Below are positions 14,071-21,083 of a DNA stretch of 21,083 nt, piece after piece. Source of the DNA: Euryarchaeota archaeon UBA251. Its GTDB lineage: Archaea; Thermoplasmatota; Poseidoniia; Poseidoniales; Thalassarchaeaceae. Where the stretch lies: contig DAFJ01000051.1 in assembly GCA_002497905.1 (NCBI GenBank), positions 1 to 21,083 on the forward strand, read 5' to 3'. How positions within the stretch are numbered: position 1 is the first letter of the stretch; each line of letters starts with the position of its first letter. Under the pieces are notes generated by a model. It was given only the letters and a program-made list of their open reading frames with translations, did no database searches and was not told where the DNA came from. Both the position numbers and the translations under genes were made by a program.

Positions 14071-15573
14071 ATGGAGAACACGTCCGAGGATTGGAGCGAG
14101 AGACATCGCCCCGACCGGATGGCAGCACTCGTCGGAAACGACGGCCAGAGAAAACGTATCGAAACATGGCTTCGTTCTTGGTCGAAGGGGACGCCAGAGC
14201 GAAAAGGACTCTTACTAGTTGGACCCCCTGGCATCGGAAAGACAACAATCGCACACGCAACGGCGGCAGAATTTGGATGGAACGTGGTCGAACTCAATGC
14301 ATCAGAGCAACGCAACGCCGCTGTTCTACGACGTGCTGCAATGAGTGGAGCTGTTCATTCCTCTCTGGATAGTTGGTCATCGGCTGGACAGAATACCAGC
14401 CGAACACTTATTCTTCTAGACGAAGTTGATCACCTAGGGGGATCGTTCAGGAAGGTTTCGGAAAAACGAATCGAACGTACCTTCGATACAGAGAAGGAAG
14501 GAGGTCTCAAAGGAGACAGTGGCGGTAAGGCAGAACTTCTCCGCATCTTAGAAGAAACACAACAACCTGTTATCATGACCTGTAATGACAAAATGCGACT
14601 CTATGGTCGTTCAGATTGGCGTACGAATGAAACTAGAATTCGCAAATACGCCGACATCATTGAATTCCGGCGTGTGACCGCGATGGATCTAGAAACCATC
14701 GCACTGCGCGTCCTCAAGGAGGAAGGAGTTAGCATCGATGGTCCCGCTCTCGACGCGATGGTGCGTAACAACTCGGGCGATATTCGTGCGCTCATCAACG
14801 ATTTACAATGTGCCTTTGAAAATGGCCATATCAACCTACAATCAGCATTAGATCAGATTGAGATTGGACGACGTGATGCACATGTCGAAGTATTTGAAGG
14901 CGTGAAGCGAATGTTTGAGGCACCTACGAATCGTGACGCTGCAACAGTCGCTCGTGAACTGGATAGAAGCCCATCTGAACTACGCACTTGGCTCTCTTGG
15001 ACTACTGCGATTAATCGAGCCGAACATGACGACCTCGCCATGGCTGTACGAGCACTGAAGCGTGCAGAATGGTCACATCGTCAGACCTTTGCATCAACTG
15101 CATACCGAGCATGGTATTGGACCTACGAACTCATGGGAGCTGCAGCACGAGCTCCAGGCCTGAAATCTAGGCCAGATGTCAGTTATCCAGATACACTTCG
15201 TAGAGGACGTGAAGGGTGGACCACTGGATCTGCGAACCAGATTCTCTCCGAAGCCGTTGGCACGAGTCATGCCGCAGGTCGGGAAAGTCTCTACCCTATC
15301 CTACTCGCAATGCACGAAGATCGTATGGCTAGCAATCCAGAGGATATCCGACTATCACAAAGAATCGGACTAATGGCTGAAGACCATCTTGCTCTCCATG
15401 GGATTCGACGAACTTCTGCTTTGGGAAAGAAAATTCTTGAACAGTTCTCAGTGGAGCCAGAACCCACTCCAATCCCTGAAACTAAGCCTGTCAAAGAGGA
15501 TAGAGAAACAGTTAGCCTTGACACTGAAAGCGAAGAAGTGTCAGGAACTCAATTCAGTCTAGATTCCTTCTGA
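14071..15573 (+). CDS. rfcL: Replication factor C large subunit with C-terminal PIP box
   Basis: The product is 500 residues from the ATG at 14071. It opens with the RFC family N-terminus WSERHRPDRMAALVGN (8-23), then Walker A GPPGIGKT (51-58), LNASEQRN, and Walker B LILLDEVD (113-120). A C-terminal helical collar domain and an acidic, proline-rich linker follow. The protein ends in TQFSLDSF, a PCNA-interacting (PIP) motif of the form QxxLxxF. RFC loads the PCNA sliding clamp at primer ends, with RfcL in complex with the small subunits. Loops at about 124-150 and around NDKMRLYGRSDWRTNE are longer than in typical archaeal homologues. An in-frame ATG at 14038, 3 bp after glyS, would add 11 residues; the conserved start favours 14071 slightly. 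It meets trkH tail to tail with a 4-bp gap. Confidence 0.93.
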   Translation: MENTSEDWSERHRPDRMAALVGNDGQRKRIETWLRSWSKGTPERKGLLLVGPPGIGKTTIAHATAAEFGWNVVELNASEQRNAAVLRRAAMSGAVHSSLDSWSSAGQNTSRTLILLDEVDHLGGSFRKVSEKRIERTFDTEKEGGLKGDSGGKAELLRILEETQQPVIMTCNDKMRLYGRSDWRTNETRIRKYADIIEFRRVTAMDLETIALRVLKEEGVSIDGPALDAMVRNNSGDIRALINDLQCAFENGHINLQSALDQIEIGRRDAHVEVFEGVKRMFEAPTNRDAATVARELDRSPSELRTWLSWTTAINRAEHDDLAMAVRALKRAEWSHRQTFASTAYRAWYWTYELMGAAARAPGLKSRPDVSYPDTLRRGREGWTTGSANQILSEAVGTSHAAGRESLYPILLAMHEDRMASNPEDIRLSQRIGLMAEDHLALHGIRRTSALGKKILEQFSVEPEPTPIPETKPVKEDRETVSLDTESEEVSGTQFSLDSF

Positions 15574-15577
15574 TAAC

Positions 15578-17140
15578 TCACAATCGCCAAGCACGTGGAT
15601 TGAATACGACGAGTACGGTGAGGATTTCGAGTCGACCGAGCCACATCATTAAGGTAGTAATCAACATGGTAGGTGCATTCATCGAAGCCCATGTAGCAGT
15701 TGGCCCATAGGTACCCAAAGCAGGGCCTGTATTTCCAAGACAAGAAAGAGACAGGCTCAGAACAGATTCAAGATCAAGATTTGGTTCGAATATTGCAATA
15801 AGAGTCGTACCAACAACTGCACTTACAGCCCAGGCTGATAGCATGCCAAGAACCACCTGCACTTTACTCAATGGAACAACTTCACCATTCATCCGTATTG
15901 AACGGACAGAACGTGGTTGGACAATTCGACCGATCTCTTGACGAACGATTTCGTATGCTATCTTCAATCGTAGAATCTTGAGTCCTCCCGAAGTAGAACC
16001 AGCAGATGCACCTACAATCATCAGGAATAAGAGAATCAAGAGTGAGAGGCTTGGCCATACAGCATAGTCCGCAGATGCATAACCAGTAGATGTTCCAATA
16101 GATGCTGTTTGGAACATCGCATATCGAGCAGATTCCAATAAACCATGATCACCCTTACTCGATAGGCTGAATACCATACCAAGCCATGCAAGGAATAACA
16201 CGCCGAGATAGATTCGAAGTTCCTCATCCTTGAGCGCTTCCTTCACACCGCCTCGGAAAGAGATGTGGAATAGGCTGTAGTTAACACCTGTAAGAATCAT
16301 GAACACAGTGATGATGAGTTCAATCTTTACTGAATCGAAATGCATGATCCCAGCATCATGTGTACTGAAACCTCCGGATGCCATCGTAGTGAAAGCATGA
16401 TTCAGTGAATCGAACCAATCCATTTCCGTTAATACAAAGAGCAAAATCCACTCAAGTATGGTAAGAAGTAAGTAAATTCCCCAGAGAATCTGAGCAGTGT
16501 GCTGTAGTTTAGGTCCTAGCCTTGATAGACTCGGGCCCGTGAGTTCTGCAGTAGCTGCAGATAATCCACCTCCAATCCATCGTCCAAGAATCAAGATACT
16601 AAGCATAATCACTCCCATACCTCCCAACCACTGCGTCAAACTGCGCCAAAGTAGGATGCTACGCTTCTGGCTAGCGATACAATCCTCACCGACCACGCAA
16701 ATTGGACTTGTCTCTGGATCAATCATTGTGGCACCAGTAGTCGTGAATCCGGACATTGATTCAAACCAGGAATGTAACAGTCCAAGGGCAACGTCCCAAA
16801 ATCCTGCACTCCCTTCAACGAAGTGCAATGGTCCGTTAAACGTCCCACCAAACCAATATGGCATCCCTCCAAAGAAGATAACCACGAGCCAACCTAATGC
16901 AACAGCAGTCACGGCTTCACGATCACGGACACCATCCTCCTGATCATATCGATGATTGAAGGTACGTATCAATAGAATTCCAGTAGCAGCGGAGACCACA
17001 GTTGGCCCAATGAAAGCTTGTAAAATGAAGGTGAAATCTCCGTCTTCAAGACCAATAGCGGACAAACCTACAGCAAAAAGAGGGAGAGATACTACCGTTA
17101 AGGTCCATCCCATCAAGTGGAGAATTGGAGCAGCGCGCAT
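15578..17140 (-). CDS. trkH: Trk-type potassium uptake channel subunit TrkH
   Basis: The 520-residue multipass membrane protein has the four pore repeats of the TrkH/KtrB superfamily. Their selectivity-filter segments are TTTGATM (133-139), MASGGFST (253-260), SIGTSTGYAS (347-356) and LGNTGPALG (468-476). The invariant GGMPYW (91-96), SLTQWLGGMGV (167-177), SAGSTSGGLKILR (379-391) and LGRLEIL (501-507) are also present. TrkH conducts potassium under control of the cytoplasmic RCK protein TrkA. The gene starts 3 bp after trkA and shares its strand, so the two are a translationally close pair. The filter glycines are intact. The 3' end is 4 bp from the convergent rfcL stop, and no T-run terminator is visible between them. 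Confidence 0.96.
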   Translation of the reverse strand: MRAAPILHLMGWTLTVVSLPLFAVGLSAIGLEDGDFTFILQAFIGPTVVSAATGILLIRTFNHRYDQEDGVRDREAVTAVALGWLVVIFFGGMPYWFGGTFNGPLHFVEGSAGFWDVALGLLHSWFESMSGFTTTGATMIDPETSPICVVGEDCIASQKRSILLWRSLTQWLGGMGVIMLSILILGRWIGGGLSAATAELTGPSLSRLGPKLQHTAQILWGIYLLLTILEWILLFVLTEMDWFDSLNHAFTTMASGGFSTHDAGIMHFDSVKIELIITVFMILTGVNYSLFHISFRGGVKEALKDEELRIYLGVLFLAWLGMVFSLSSKGDHGLLESARYAMFQTASIGTSTGYASADYAVWPSLSLLILLFLMIVGASAGSTSGGLKILRLKIAYEIVRQEIGRIVQPRSVRSIRMNGEVVPLSKVQVVLGMLSAWAVSAVVGTTLIAIFEPNLDLESVLSLSLSCLGNTGPALGTYGPTATWASMNAPTMLITTLMMWLGRLEILTVLVVFNPRAWRL

Positions 17141-17143
17141 GAA

Positions 17144-18562
17144 TCATGACCTCAGCTTGGCTTCCACCTGCTGAATCGAATCCCGCAAGCCAACGATGAC
17201 AATACGATCATCCACTTCGAGAACCATCTCACCATCTGGAGGGAAGGTAATCAAACCACGATCTGCAACAACTCGTTCAAGTGCAACGATTTTAGCATCC
17301 GCCTTCAGTTTACTCTGAACCTTTTCTAACGGCCAACCAATGTATTTGTGGCCCTCCGACATCATAACAGTCATCGCAACAAATTCCTTAGCATGACGGA
17401 TAATCTGGAAGCGACCCTCTACATAGGAGTGAACATGCTCCAATACGGCCCCTACAGTAACCTCTCTTCGAGACACTGCACGGGTAAGACCGATTCTACG
17501 AACTGTATCGACTAGAGTAGAGTCATCCACAAGGAGTCCGGCTCTCTCAACACCTTCGTCAACCGCGCGCATGGCAATAGCAATCGCTCCATTGTCATCA
17601 TCCATTGTGCTAATAGCGATATCATGATTAGCGATTCCAATGTCTTTCAGAAGTTCCACATCATCTGGCTCACCATGAATTACGTCTAGTCGTCGATGAT
17701 TTCCTGCCTCTGACCCAACTAGGTCATTGGCAGCGATGAGATCAGGTTCTACAACCGTGACATTCGAATCCTGCGCGAGGTAATGTTCAGCCAAATCCTT
17801 GCCTACAGGTGTGGCTCCAAAGATGATGACGCGTGGGTGATCAACCATAGGCTTTGAAACAAATCCACAAGCGCTTGTTATTCGCGTCTGAACATGAGAA
17901 CCTGTTGCAGCAAATAGGAGAAGGTCTCCCATCTCTGCCTCTGTCGTCTCATTCACGATTGATGATCGACCACCGCTTCCAACGATACCAATTGGGGGAG
18001 GGAGACCGTCGATATCATCTGCATTCTGCAATAGTGGACCACCTATCAGAGCACTTCCTTCTGCTACTCTTGAGACACATATTAGCGTCCCATTCCCCAT
18101 TGGAACAGTATGGAGAATCTGAGGCGAAACAAGACCTGCTGTTAGTTCCTCAACAATCACCTTATCCGCATTAGCAATATGATCGATACCTGTCCAGCCC
18201 GTATAATCAGACCTATCCATCTCGCGAAATAATGGCATCCTATTGACACGCGCAATTGCCACCATATCTCCTGGATCACCCCCCCGCATCTCGAAAACAC
18301 GCTTCGCGAAGGTGCAAGCAAGAATATTTCTCTCATCTGAATCTGTCACAGCAATGAACATCTCACAATTCAAAATACCAACATGATCCATCGCCTTATT
18401 CGTGAGAATATCACCCGAGATGAGTAGACATTCGAGAGTGGATGCCTGCTTAAGAGCATCAGGATTTAGGTCAACTAAAATGACATTCTTACGCTCATAA
18501 ATTAGTGCTTGAGCAATACCTCGACCGACCTCACCGGCCCCTGCAATAACGAAGTTGCGCAT
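17144..18562 (-). CDS. trkA: Trk potassium uptake regulatory subunit TrkA (double RCK)
   Basis: The 472-residue cytoplasmic protein has two RCK halves, the usual TrkA length. The first Rossmann motif is GAGEVG (8-13) with Asp31 closing the second strand, as for NAD(H) binding. A first RCK-C domain follows, then a second nucleotide-binding half starting RVIIFGATPVG (244-254) with Glu272. The C-terminal RCK-C domain runs from about 385 to the end. TrkA binds nucleotides and gates TrkH. The N-terminal ATG at 18562 directly precedes the first strand (MRNFVIAGAGEVG), so the start is secure. The gene follows the transglutaminase-like gene by 42 bp; that gap contains a run of eight G and no clear TATA box, so read-through from upstream is likely. 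Confidence 0.95.
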   Translation of the reverse strand: MRNFVIAGAGEVGRGIAQALIYERKNVILVDLNPDALKQASTLECLLISGDILTNKAMDHVGILNCEMFIAVTDSDERNILACTFAKRVFEMRGGDPGDMVAIARVNRMPLFREMDRSDYTGWTGIDHIANADKVIVEELTAGLVSPQILHTVPMGNGTLICVSRVAEGSALIGGPLLQNADDIDGLPPPIGIVGSGGRSSIVNETTEAEMGDLLLFAATGSHVQTRITSACGFVSKPMVDHPRVIIFGATPVGKDLAEHYLAQDSNVTVVEPDLIAANDLVGSEAGNHRRLDVIHGEPDDVELLKDIGIANHDIAISTMDDDNGAIAIAMRAVDEGVERAGLLVDDSTLVDTVRRIGLTRAVSRREVTVGAVLEHVHSYVEGRFQIIRHAKEFVAMTVMMSEGHKYIGWPLEKVQSKLKADAKIVALERVVADRGLITFPPDGEMVLEVDDRIVIVGLRDSIQQVEAKLRS

Positions 18563-18587
18563 TGTCGCCTCTCAAATGTCTGCCCGC

Positions 18588-18595
18588 GGGGGGGG
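18588..18595. repeat. Homopolymer G8 tract in the gap upstream of trkA
   Basis: Eight consecutive G follow directly on CCCGC, so the left side forms the palindrome CCCGCGGG (18583-18590). Flanking CTCAA and TTGAG are complementary and could close a weak hairpin. The tract lies in the 42-bp gap between the transglutaminase-like gene and trkA. The rest of the window has few homopolymers of this length. Confidence 0.6.
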
Positions 18596-18604
18596 TCTTG
18601 AGTG

Positions 18605-20266
18605 TTATTCTCCTTCAATCCACCCTAAAGTGAATGTTCCCTCAGGCGTCGTCGGCGTTCCGACCACCGAATATCCAACATCAAAGGAGCGGAGGTTAGA
18701 ATCGTAACTGATTCTCATATAGACGCTGTTTACGTCATCTCCAGTATGATCCCAAGTCTGGACGAAATTGGAATACACAGTGGGAGTGTATAGCAACCAC
18801 TTATTGTTCACAACATCAACGACAGCAGTGACATAGCAAGATGTCGGATTAATACCGCGAGATTCACATGCTTCATCGCTTAATGGAAGAGCAATGTTTG
18901 ACCAACCATGAGATTCCCATTCTCTGAAATCACCTGAACCTAAAACACCCATTTCATACCATGTTGGAACCTGCTTCGTTCGCAGTATTGACATCCAAGC
19001 GTTTGATTGTTCATCACAATCACCTATACCGGCATTAAGGCAAGCAGGTCCACTACGTGGATTTTCCAAACCCTGAGCATATACAACATTGTCACGTACC
19101 CAGATGAAGGCTGCATGACTGAATGCAAACACGTTATCCTGATCATCTGGTGAGAGAGATGCGAGAATGTTGTTCGCTACACTCTGGACAATAGGATCAT
19201 TGCCATCAATCGCGTAGTCACCCCCTCCATTGAGACGATCATAGAACTGTGCATCTCCAAAATTCTGAGTATAGAATCCAATTCCTATGTCGTCTAAATC
19301 ATCGAAGGTTCCGGATGTCGATTTAGAAATGCCGTTTCCACCAGTCATACCTGTAACTGAAGAGGGGAGATCTGCCTCAGTCCACCAGGTGTATGAGTAT
19401 GATTCAATTTCATATTCAACATTCAACAATGCACTCTCAATGGATGACGATTGAGGTATAGCTCCAGACCAGATTAAACAACGGCCATACTGGCAATCTT
19501 CACTTCCAGTACCTCCTGGTGCAGGCCAGAAGACCTGAGAGTAACCGTCCTCAAGAGTAATTGCGCTGCTAGAATCACGCACAACTCCTCCTGTAAGTGG
19601 GACGTCGACAACGGCGGCACCTGACCCGACCTTCATAGAAACTATACGCTGCAATACAGGTGCAGATATGGTTCCTCCATCAGTCTTTGTCGCGAGTATA
19701 TCTGAGAAACCAGCAGCAGTTCGTTCAGACTGAGGTATCGGAAGTTTGTACATAAAGCCAGAATCAGATGATGATGGGCCGAACTCATATTCATAGGTAC
19801 TCCGAAGCGTGTAAGATGCCTCTAGAGGATGAGTTGTACTAGGTGTGACTAAATCGAGGAGGTTACCGAAAGAGTCCTCAAGTCCATCTACAAGAGGATC
19901 TTGGACTGGAGTAAACAGAACCAATGCGACAAGTACCAATGCAAAAGCAGCTTTCCTCTGTTCTTTTTTACGGACGATTAAACGGCGGGGAGCATCATCT
20001 CCGCTCAATTGTCGAAGTGCCATCCTCCGTTGTATTTCAGCTGGTGGAGGAGGAGCACTTGCTTGTTTACGCCTGCCCGGTGCTGCACCCTTAATCGCCT
20101 TACGGCTGGGACGACGCCCACCATGCCCAGCCATTCCAGATGATGGACCATCTGAAGGAGAGATTCTAGCCTGCAAACCACTAGACCCTGAGGTCACACG
20201 ACCACAAGTCTCGCAGATGATGAAGCGGCCCGACATTGGAGCCCGACAGTGAGGACAGCGGGGCAT
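18605..20266 (-). CDS. Zinc-ribbon membrane protein with an extracellular transglutaminase-like domain
   Basis: From the ATG at 20266 the product is 553 residues. It starts with a zinc ribbon (MPRCPHC; Cys 4, 7, 18 and 21). A basic, proline-rich linker (22-105) leads to one transmembrane helix (about 106-120). The large C-terminal region should be outside the cell. The transglutaminase/protease-like triad is visible: Cys417 in GDCDEQS, His453 in SHGWSN and Asp484 in VVDVVNNKW. Cysteine pairs C258/C263 and C467/C477 could form disulfides. The substrate is unknown; the fold covers cross-linking, peptidase and amidase activities. Start choice: a TTG at 20353 would overlap the upstream gene and an ATG at 20293 would add 9 residues; MPRCPHC is the natural zinc-ribbon start. 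It lies between an unknown membrane protein gene and trkA. Confidence 0.78.
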   Translation of the reverse strand: MPRCPHCRAPMSGRFIICETCGRVTSGSSGLQARISPSDGPSSGMAGHGGRRPSRKAIKGAAPGRRKQASAPPPPAEIQRRMALRQLSGDDAPRRLIVRKKEQRKAAFALVLVALVLFTPVQDPLVDGLEDSFGNLLDLVTPSTTHPLEASYTLRSTYEYEFGPSSSDSGFMYKLPIPQSERTAAGFSDILATKTDGGTISAPVLQRIVSMKVGSGAAVVDVPLTGGVVRDSSSAITLEDGYSQVFWPAPGGTGSEDCQYGRCLIWSGAIPQSSSIESALLNVEYEIESYSYTWWTEADLPSSVTGMTGGNGISKSTSGTFDDLDDIGIGFYTQNFGDAQFYDRLNGGGDYAIDGNDPIVQSVANNILASLSPDDQDNVFAFSHAAFIWVRDNVVYAQGLENPRSGPACLNAGIGDCDEQSNAWMSILRTKQVPTWYEMGVLGSGDFREWESHGWSNIALPLSDEACESRGINPTSCYVTAVVDVVNNKWLLYTPTVYSNFVQTWDHTGDDVNSVYMRISYDSNLRSFDVGYSVVGTPTTPEGTFTLGWIEGE

Positions 20267-20324
20267 CCAACAAAACTCAGCGAACCGATTCATGAACCTT
20301 GAGCAAGCAATCCCTAGTTCAGCC

Positions 20325-21083
20325 TCATTCCTCTTCGATATCTGAATGCCCAAGTTTGCGATTCTTGAGCATTCGTCGTTCTACTCTAAGTTGCAGTGGA
20401 GTAAGACTGCTTGGGAGCCAGCGATTGTTAGCCCGTGCATCAAGCCACAAAGCGAGTGCTAGTCCAAAACCTAGAGCTATGGGGCTAACAAGTACAGCGA
20501 GATAAATGCAAAGGCGTACTGCAGCACGACCGGCCCCTGTAAGGATAAGGGGTGTGAATCGTTCCTTGTGGCGAACTAGAGCACCTTGAGCACTACCGAG
20601 AGGTGCGAAGGTAAAGCCTGCAGACACACCAATTAAGATAGAGACGACAATTGTGTCTATGCCAAATCCATGCACATCTGAACCTATGGAAGCAAGTGCA
20701 GGATCGAAGATTCTGACGGCAGCAACAGCGGTCGTCATTGCTGCACTACCAATACCGAATGCATAACCGGTTGTTGTCGCAGCTGAGGTGACCTTCCGCT
20801 CTGACCTTGAACAGAGATAGACACAAAGGGCGCCTTCGGCCCATCCTGCAAGCAACAACAACGCCCCCATTTCTACGAGATAGATAGAATCCTGAGCTAA
20901 ATCCTCATACATACGTCGGAATACCCAGATGTCAAGAGCAGATGCTAGAATCGCTCCACCAATGAAACCAATTATCAGAGCTTTGTAGGCTTGTGAAAGA
21001 TCTTGAATCGGAGTGTAACGCCGCATGCCACGGGCCCATGCCATAGTGAACGTAATCAGTCCAATGAGCATCGCAACTTGGAA
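20325..21083 (-). CDS. Multipass membrane protein of unknown function, probably cut at its 5' end
   Basis: I do not recognise the family. The frame holds about six hydrophobic helices, including YKALIIGFIGGAILASALDI, LVEMGALLLLAGWAEGAL and a long C-terminal pair ending GFGLALALWLDARAN. A basic, soluble tail follows (LRVERRMLKNRKLGHSDIEEE). An ATG at 21071 gives 248 residues, but the frame stays open to the window end (FQVAM...). The first helix would be too short (about 13 residues) without the upstream residues, so the true start is probably outside the window. Small residues (Gly, Ala) dominate the helices. The stop lies 58 bp upstream of the chosen start of the transglutaminase-like gene, so the two are likely co-transcribed. 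A role in membrane organisation or transport would be a guess. Confidence 0.7.
   Translation of the reverse strand, partial: FQVAMLIGLITFTMAWARGMRRYTPIQDLSQAYKALIIGFIGGAILASALDIWVFRRMYEDLAQDSIYLVEMGALLLLAGWAEGALCVYLCSRSERKVTSAATTTGYAFGIGSAAMTTAVAAVRIFDPALASIGSDVHGFGIDTIVVSILIGVSAGFTFAPLGSAQGALVRHKERFTPLILTGAGRAAVRLCIYLAVLVSPIALGFGLALALWLDARANNRWLPSSLTPLQLRVERRMLKNRKLGHSDIEEE

Noticed and set aside
16497..16943. 148-codon frame on the plus strand opposite trkH
   Set aside because: trkH has all four selectivity-filter repeats in the other direction. The antisense frame arises from reverse-complemented hydrophobic codons.
18571..18602. Weak hairpin around the G8 run as a terminator
   Set aside because: Only five outer base pairs form (CTCAA/TTGAG) and no T-run follows, so it does not look like an archaeal terminator.
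19845..20252. 135-codon frame opposite the zinc-ribbon/transglutaminase gene
   Set aside because: The minus-strand product has a complete zinc ribbon, helix and catalytic triad; the plus-strand product shows no recognisable feature.
1..21083. CRISPR arrays, insertion sequences, integrase sites or prophage genes
   Set aside because: No spaced direct repeats, terminal inverted repeats or transposase/integrase motifs were seen; the window is dense with housekeeping genes.

Overview
The window looks like chromosomal DNA from a euryarchaeon, most likely a marine Thermoplasmatota lineage such as Poseidoniales (Marine Group II) or a relative. The archaeal assignment is firm. It rests on a proteasome alpha gene followed by SBDS/Sdo1, the tRNA-Ile2 agmatidine synthetase TiaS, an archaeal-type replication factor C large subunit with a C-terminal PIP box, the eukaryote/archaeal form of glycyl-tRNA synthetase, a diphthamide synthetase and an archaeosortase. 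The lineage within Euryarchaeota is inference from protein style (a zinc-ribbon membrane transglutaminase, a very long Lhr helicase, tightly packed genes). Coding density is very high and no stretch over 300 bases lacks a gene. I see no tRNA, rRNA, CRISPR array or mobile element.

Layout. (1) 1-1342, minus strand: psmA followed by sdo1 (cut by the window edge), the start of the archaeal proteasome/exosome superoperon. (2) 1436-3094: dph6 and a RecA/RadB-like gene with a defective P-loop on the plus strand, each meeting tail to tail a small single-helix membrane protein gene on the minus strand. (3) 5805-3082, minus strand: a probable four-gene operon gmhA, gmhB, tiaS and a small membrane protein gene, joining heptose phosphate metabolism to tRNA modification. 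(4) 5855-6820, plus: an archaeosortase, divergent from gmhA across a very short shared promoter region. (5) 12098-6795, minus: a roughly 1770-residue Lhr helicase. (6) 12304-15573, plus: glyS and rfcL. (7) 21083-15578, minus: an unknown multipass membrane protein, a zinc-ribbon/transglutaminase membrane protein, trkA and trkH.

How the genes fit together. Most are informational: translation quality and ribosome maturation (sdo1, dph6, tiaS, glyS), proteolysis (psmA), and replication or repair (rfcL, lhr, the RadB-like protein). A second theme is the cell surface: heptose phosphate enzymes beside an archaeosortase, and an apparently exported transglutaminase-like domain. trkA and trkH form a potassium uptake system. 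Four convergent gene pairs overlap or nearly touch, and TATA-like boxes about 26-28 nt upstream of several probable start codons suggest leaderless or short-leader transcripts.

I found no clearly new multi-gene system. The best leads are the RadB-like ATPase lacking its Walker A lysine, the roughly 900-residue C-terminal extension of Lhr, the heptose/archaeosortase junction with a possible bidirectional TATA box, and the zinc-ribbon transglutaminase.
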